A stretch of 64,000 nucleotides of DNA, from assembly GCF_000524195.1 (NCBI RefSeq), contig NW_020170415.1:435155-499154 (forward strand), in the 5' to 3' direction. The stretch is from Echinococcus granulosus. Its lineage: Eukaryota > Platyhelminthes > Cestoda > Cyclophyllidea > Taeniidae. The translations under genes were made by a program, and so were the position numbers. Shown here one piece after another: positions 58,953 through 64,000 of the stretch. Under the pieces are notes generated by a model that had not been told where the DNA came from, made no database searches, and saw only the letters and a program-made list of their open reading frames with translations. The stretch's first letter is position 1, and each line of letters starts with the position of its first letter.

Positions 58953-61900
58953 CCAATGTTGCAATGACTAGCAGGACTTCTGGGAAGTTTTGGAATACGC
59001 AGCTTTGCACTGCGCAATGGCAGCACGCAGAGGTCACCCCCTAGCACCAATCACATGGCGCTTATGTACATGCACTGACGAGCTACCTGCTAGCTGACAT
59101 GCGATTGGTTGTGGCGTTGACTAGGCCACCCCATTGGTGGGATTAAGTTATCACCTTGGTTTGTAACAGCCTTGCGCTTTTCAACCACCACCCTTAGTGG
59201 GTAGTTCAAGGGGCATGAATTTTCCTCCATTCCGGGAGATGTTATTTGTTTTGCCTTCTTCAATATGAGCATAGGTGCCGCAAAAATCCACAATGTGTGT
59301 GACCATGGAGGCTTTTGTTTAATTTTATAAGCATGGGTATATTTTATGAACAATTAAAAAACTCTTCTTTCTGCTTTACTATAAAACCAAATCTTGTGGT
59401 TTTCTTGGCTGGGTTCTTAAGGGATTAGGCCTCATTATCATTTTAATCACCAGCATCAGCAGCAGCGTCCACGTAACAACAGCTTGGCGACCAATGTTGG
59501 CATGGCCCATTGCATCTTTCCCTTAGTACTCAAAAAATGGCATTAAGCTGTTATCGTTGACTAGCATCAAGGTTACAATCAGTTGCTTGGATCCAATCTA
59601 ACTGCTGTTTCCAATGGGGACGATAGAGACGAATTGGAGATCAGAATCATGAAACTCGTACTCCCTTTTCTATAACTTACCTATTGAGGAGAAGTTAATT
59701 CGAAACAAGATCAAGTTAAGGGAACTTCGAACAAGCCTTACTTATTCAAAATCCGACTCTACTTTCAGAGTAGAGCATTTCGCTCTTTTACCTGCATGAG
59801 CATGCGGATTCCTCGTTTTTTACCATTCGGTTGCCTTACCGGTGTCAAGATGTTCTATTCGTGTGACATGCTAACTCTCATTCTACCCTTCAGTATGTCG
59901 ATGGTGCGCAAACCCTAGACCAGTATACCTTGTAAATCAGCAAATTGAGGCTAAACGGGCGCCATCTTCCTGAGTGGTTTGAGCGTCATTTTCGTTGCAA
60001 CCGTGGTCACACACACATACACATGACAGGAACGAAAATAAGTCGCTGATGTTGTACCAAGGTCATGTTATCCACTGTTTTAAGGTGAACAGACTACATG
60101 AAAAGTAGTGCTAAAAACTGAATGGTGCTTTCAGGGAGGACTTGAGTGCTACAAGTAATTCCAGTTGAATCAAGTTGCAGGAGACTAAGAGCATAAAAGA
60201 AACGTCCAACTTAAACTGGGGCTTTTAACAGGTAGCAGTGAAGGCAAGGGTTTCCCATTACTGATGACTGACACGCATGTCGTGGGTTAGCCCAGACATC
60301 ATTTATCAAATTCGCAAGCAACAATGGACTGGGATGTGGTAGGTAAAATCTGAAGTCACCATTCAGCGGGCCATGTGAAGGTTTCAAAGGAGACAATGTC
60401 AGCTGCAGCGGTGGACAGGTAGCCATCACATTTGAAGGATGTGAGCCTTTCAAATGCAGTCAAGCATCTGCACGTCAGTGATGATCTCAAGTATGGAAGC
60501 GTTTGGGCTACAGTACGGTAGCGTATGATTTTCCGTTTATTCCATGCATGGCTATTTGCCGAGAAATGCCGTCTAATTCCTTCAAAAAGGCCGAATATCA
60601 ATCGGTTCAGCTAAACAACGCAGTTCATTCTACTCAAAGAATAATCCTTGGTTTTGGTTTGATTGATACCACAAACGCTGGATTTTCTCACGCCTTCTTT
60701 GTTTATAGGCAAGGGATAGTAGAGGAGAGATGCAGAAAGTCAGTTATGAATTACAGTTCCTCCGCAAATGCTGATGTTACCCACAAAATCCTGGTCTTGG
60801 CTACCATATGTGCCGCATTCTCACGAGGAGTAGAAAGTCAGATCAGTTAAGGTTGCAAGTAAGCACCACGTACTAGGCGCCTACGACTGCACAGTAGGAT
60901 TAATTTACTTTGGCATCGTGTGCCTGTGAGCTACATGAAGTTGATTTGAAAAAGCCCTTAGTGAAGTTTGTGTATGCGAATTCTGCCTTCAAGTATACAT
61001 ACGCAGCAATCCTTCTTCAGTGCTGCCTTTTGGTGCATTTCGAGAAATAATTCGCGTTGAGACAAAGGAAGTGCTTACGCTGAACAATCTGACCAAGCTA
61101 GAGGTTCCCCAAAGGTGGAGGAGTGCTTAAACTTCTTAATAACCTTTATTTCTACCTTCACGCTACAGGCGTTTGCTTAAAGTAGAATTGGCATAAGGTA
61201 AATATCTCTTGTGTTTACTAGTCTTAAATTTGCATTTCAGCGACAAGCAGTTGTTAAAATGACCTTAAATAAGGTGGATGTCATTCAGTCCCTGTTGAAG
61301 TTGTAAAGACCCGCGATTCCACTTGCAAAATACTAACTACAAAGTTTTACTTAGGTTTTATTGGTGCTAGAAGAGGTGATGCTCAAACTCACTTTAGTTT
61401 GATTAACCGGATACGGTTCCATGACGTTGAAGTTAAATGAGTGGGCTGTAGGTTACATTTACTGAGAAATAAGGAATAGGCTAGAAATGCGTTTAACCCA
61501 GTCTACCTCCACGATTGTTAACGCATCTTTAAAGCACTTGTCATATCACCGAATTGGATGGAGTGGGTGGGGCTACGTCAGTAATATCACCACAATACCA
61601 CAGCACATCTAAGAAATGAAGCAAAGCAGCTAAATGTGTTCTTGCACTGAATCTCGTGCTAATTTAATTTAACATAATGCCTCAACTCACATTATTCGGA
61701 TTTTGCTTTTTGTTAATAAAGCAAGCAATCTTCTCACATTTCTGATATCCTTTTAAAGTCACTCGGCTTGAAACAATGTGCATGGCGTGAACGAGCAGAT
61801 GCCAAACCTGAGAACAGCAGGCACTGCCGCCTTGCACTGCAAGGAGAAGTAGGCACACTAATTTAAGGAAGGAAAAGCCTCCAAATAAACACAACTACTG

Positions 61901-62083
61901 ACCTGACATTCTGACAATTGGGGTAGGTGACATGAGATGGGTCAACTTCATTTGTCCCATTTGACGCCACTTTGACATAATTTCACTCGACCGATCAGTA
62001 AACTAACTGGCCTAGAAGCATAGCCATGTAATAGGGAACGGGGCTTAAATTAGCCTCGTGGAGATGGCTGACCTTTAGCATTT

Positions 62084-62300
62084 CGCTTTCCACAGCCAAC
62101 AATGCAGTGCCCTGCGACTTCACTAAAGACGGAAGAAGGCACAATACTTGGGCAGAGTATGTAGTGGCGGTATATAGAATAGCTGGGGGCTACCAGCATG
62201 TGTCTGAGGCCATGAAGCTCAGTGAAAACGTAAAGGCAGAGCTTTAAGTGCCCGCGAGACCAAAAGGAAGACTTAAACAAACAGTTAGAGTATTTTTATT
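62084..62300 (-). mobile_element. A unit with start of B, reverse orientation
   Basis: Read on the - strand: GTTTGTTTAAGTCTTCCTTT, TCTCGCGGGCACTTAAAGCT, an A end with GGGCACTGCA, then TTGGCTGTGGAAAGCGAAA, the primer-site-like stretch seen inside the left A of the full copies. So this is the left end of an element with most of B lost. Confidence 0.55.
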
Positions 62301-63169
62301 ACCGCCAACCCCAAGGTAAGTAGGTAACATTTTTATGGTTTACTTTACTCGATTTGAGCTACTCACAGTAGCCAGTTTGTCGTTCACTCTCGCCATGAAC
62401 CTTGTCCGCTTTCCGAAATATCTGGCAGTTAGCTTCTTCCGAGATTTGGGTTGATACTCAGCTCAAGTGCACTAGCATTGTCACTTGTTTTAATGCCAAC
62501 TCTCGGGATTGGTGGTTCTAAAAATACTTTAATTGTAATTGGCCTGTAAGTCGATCGGAGGGTCCACTTAGAAGACTCCAATATAACGTGTGACAATGAG
62601 GAAATAGTGGCTGAAGCGATCACTTATGCGACTCTTATCAAGCGAGAAGTGATGTCAAATAGAGTAATGGAGGATACATTGATGTTACTTAATGGTATCC
62701 ACCTATGCGCTGCATCCAATGCCCTACACTGTAAGTAGAAATTTACGAAATTTTCAGTGCCTCCACCCAAAAATAGTGGAAGACGGTACCGACTGCGGTG
62801 CTAGTGTATCACAGCAGGGCAGAATCAAATTTATTGATGGATAATAAAGAGTTCTTGTGATGTGAAGAAGGTGAGGAGGCCTGCTGGTATTTTCCTTTTA
62901 TGCCATCCTCAGTAGACGGTTAAAAAATTCCAAGTTGTATCTGTTGACATGCGGAGTGATCGTGAGATTGACGTTGTGTGCCACGCCTACGCAAAAGGCA
63001 TCATTGTTTTGAAAATCATTTTAACCACTTAAGGCAATGCAATTTTTGCTGCTTTGAGCGATTAAAAATGGAGCTGTGAAGAAAGAGTAAAATTGGTATA
63101 GCACCCCCGAGTCCTTCGTGAAGAGGTCACAATACTTGGATGGAATGCGTTTTGCCTACGCAGAGTTAG

Positions 63170-63270
63170 GGTGGAGGCTACTGGGGCTATGCCCCCAGGC
63201 GGAAGTACAAAAACTGAGTCTTCAATACCCACGAAACCAAAACGAAGAGTTAAACAAACTAAGTGTTACA
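63170..63270 (-). mobile_element. partial A unit, reverse orientation
   Basis: On the - strand: GTTTAACTCTTCGTTTTGG, TTTCGTGGGTATTGAAGACT, TTTTGTACTTCCGCC and a GGGCATAGCCCCAGTAGCC block match the first half of A. Confidence 0.5.
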
Positions 63271-63439
63271 ATAGGAACACTTCTATATTTGATCCTACTC
63301 TCACAAGATGCTTTGCCTCGAAATAATTGCTGTGGAGGTTTTGCGCAGCGACAAAAATTGGTATTTTCAGCATAAATAAAACCGCGTGTGGATACGCTCT
63401 ACATTTGTCAGTTAGTCAAGCATCGCTACTTCCATCGCT

Positions 63440-63570
63440 TGCATTCATCCATCTCACCCACCTTTACTCATTCCTTCCTCTGTCTTCCTCAGGCAATGCC
63501 ACTCATTGACTCTATCTCTCCTCCCCTTCACCCACTCCCTCCTCCTCTACCTTTCTTCCTCGCCATCATA
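63440..63570 (+). repeat. pyrimidine-rich tract
   Basis: A C/T-rich strand (for example CTCCTCCCCTTCACCCACTC). Its open reading frames are Pro/Leu/Ser low-complexity and are not called genes. Confidence 0.5.
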
Positions 63571-64000
63571 ACACTCATTCATGCTGAGAGGACGTATCAC
63601 AGACCTCTCCCATGCACGACTCTCCTGATGTCGGTGCCTTATAGAACACCCAAACAACGATCCCTTGGCAATGGTTGCTAGGTTGTGCACAATTCAGAGT
63701 GCAACGAACACCAATACTGAAGCGAAAGCGGTCATGAGTTATGGCTTTAATGACAAATTATCCCCATGAAAAGTGGAAATTCATGCAATCAGCATGGCAT
63801 GGTGTGTTGTGTTGCGCTGTGTTGTGGTGAGTAAAATGTAAATGGCCTGTGAAGCTGCATACATAATTTGAGCGAATAACCTTCTCCCGCCCAACTTCCG
63901 CCTTCTCGGCGACACTGTTTATGGTAAGTTCTGTGAGTGTCTGCCTCTATACACCATCAAGACAAACTCGTGAATTACTAACACCTGTTGGACTGAAATA

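Larger units (their letters stand above)
58953..64000. other. intergenic, upstream of GCNT-like gene
   Basis: No gene recognised. Contains reverse A units at 62084..62300 and 63170..63270 and a pyrimidine-rich tract at about 63440..63570. The open frames here are short or low-complexity. Confidence 0.6.

Noticed and set aside
63388..63681. 97-residue + strand frame
   Set aside because: Pro/Leu/Ser low-complexity from a pyrimidine-rich tract.
1..64000. CRISPR arrays, operons, Shine-Dalgarno sites, rRNA genes
   Set aside because: None seen; the spliced genes show that this is eukaryotic DNA.

Overview
This window is eukaryotic nuclear DNA. It has intron-rich metazoan genes, AT-rich introns of up to about 7.5 kb, many decayed dispersed repeats and two 100-base N gaps. 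The gene content (an ADAM10-type metalloprotease, a core-2 beta-1,6-GlcNAc-transferase and an ENPP-type phosphodiesterase), together with TRIM-like miniature terminal-repeat elements, fits a parasitic flatworm. A cestode with a large genome is my best guess, but the taxonomic call is inference from style and not proven. Three protein-coding genes are well supported. (1) At the left edge on the + strand is the 3' part of an ENPP family gene (about 2..1919, five exons), cut by the window start just inside a signal peptide and ending in a C-terminal membrane anchor. (2) From 43091 down to 10265 on the - strand is a complete nine-exon ADAM10/Kuzbanian-like gene. It encodes signal peptide, prodomain, zinc-protease domain with [12 protein letters not shown], disintegrin/Cys-rich region, membrane helix and proline-rich tail. 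All splice phases fit, and an assembly gap lies inside the catalytic-domain exon. (3) From 58952 down to 49674 on the - strand is a complete or nearly complete four-exon GT14 core-2/I-branching GlcNAc-transferase, a type II Golgi protein. A further - strand coding-like exon (3205..3540, CAG/poly-Q) lies 6.7 kb downstream of the ADAM10 stop and could be an alternative last exon or part of a small separate gene. Layout: 1-1.9 kb ENPP; 1.9-10.2 kb convergent intergenic DNA; 10.2-43.1 kb ADAM10 gene, mostly intron; 43.1-49.6 kb repeat-rich intergenic DNA; 49.7-59.0 kb GCNT-like gene; 59-64 kb upstream intergenic DNA. The three products all belong to the secretory pathway or cell surface (ectophosphodiesterase, sheddase, O-glycan branching enzyme), but nothing in the sequence shows that they are co-regulated. 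The most interesting non-genic signal is a repeat family with structure A-B-A. A is about 190 bp and tends to start TG and end CA; B is about 600 bp, with no coding capacity, a TGG-starting primer-site-like stretch just inside the left A and a purine tract shortly before the right A. There are four A-B-A copies, several truncated copies and at least six solo A copies in 64 kb. This is the pattern expected of a non-autonomous LTR element (TRIM) with solo LTRs.
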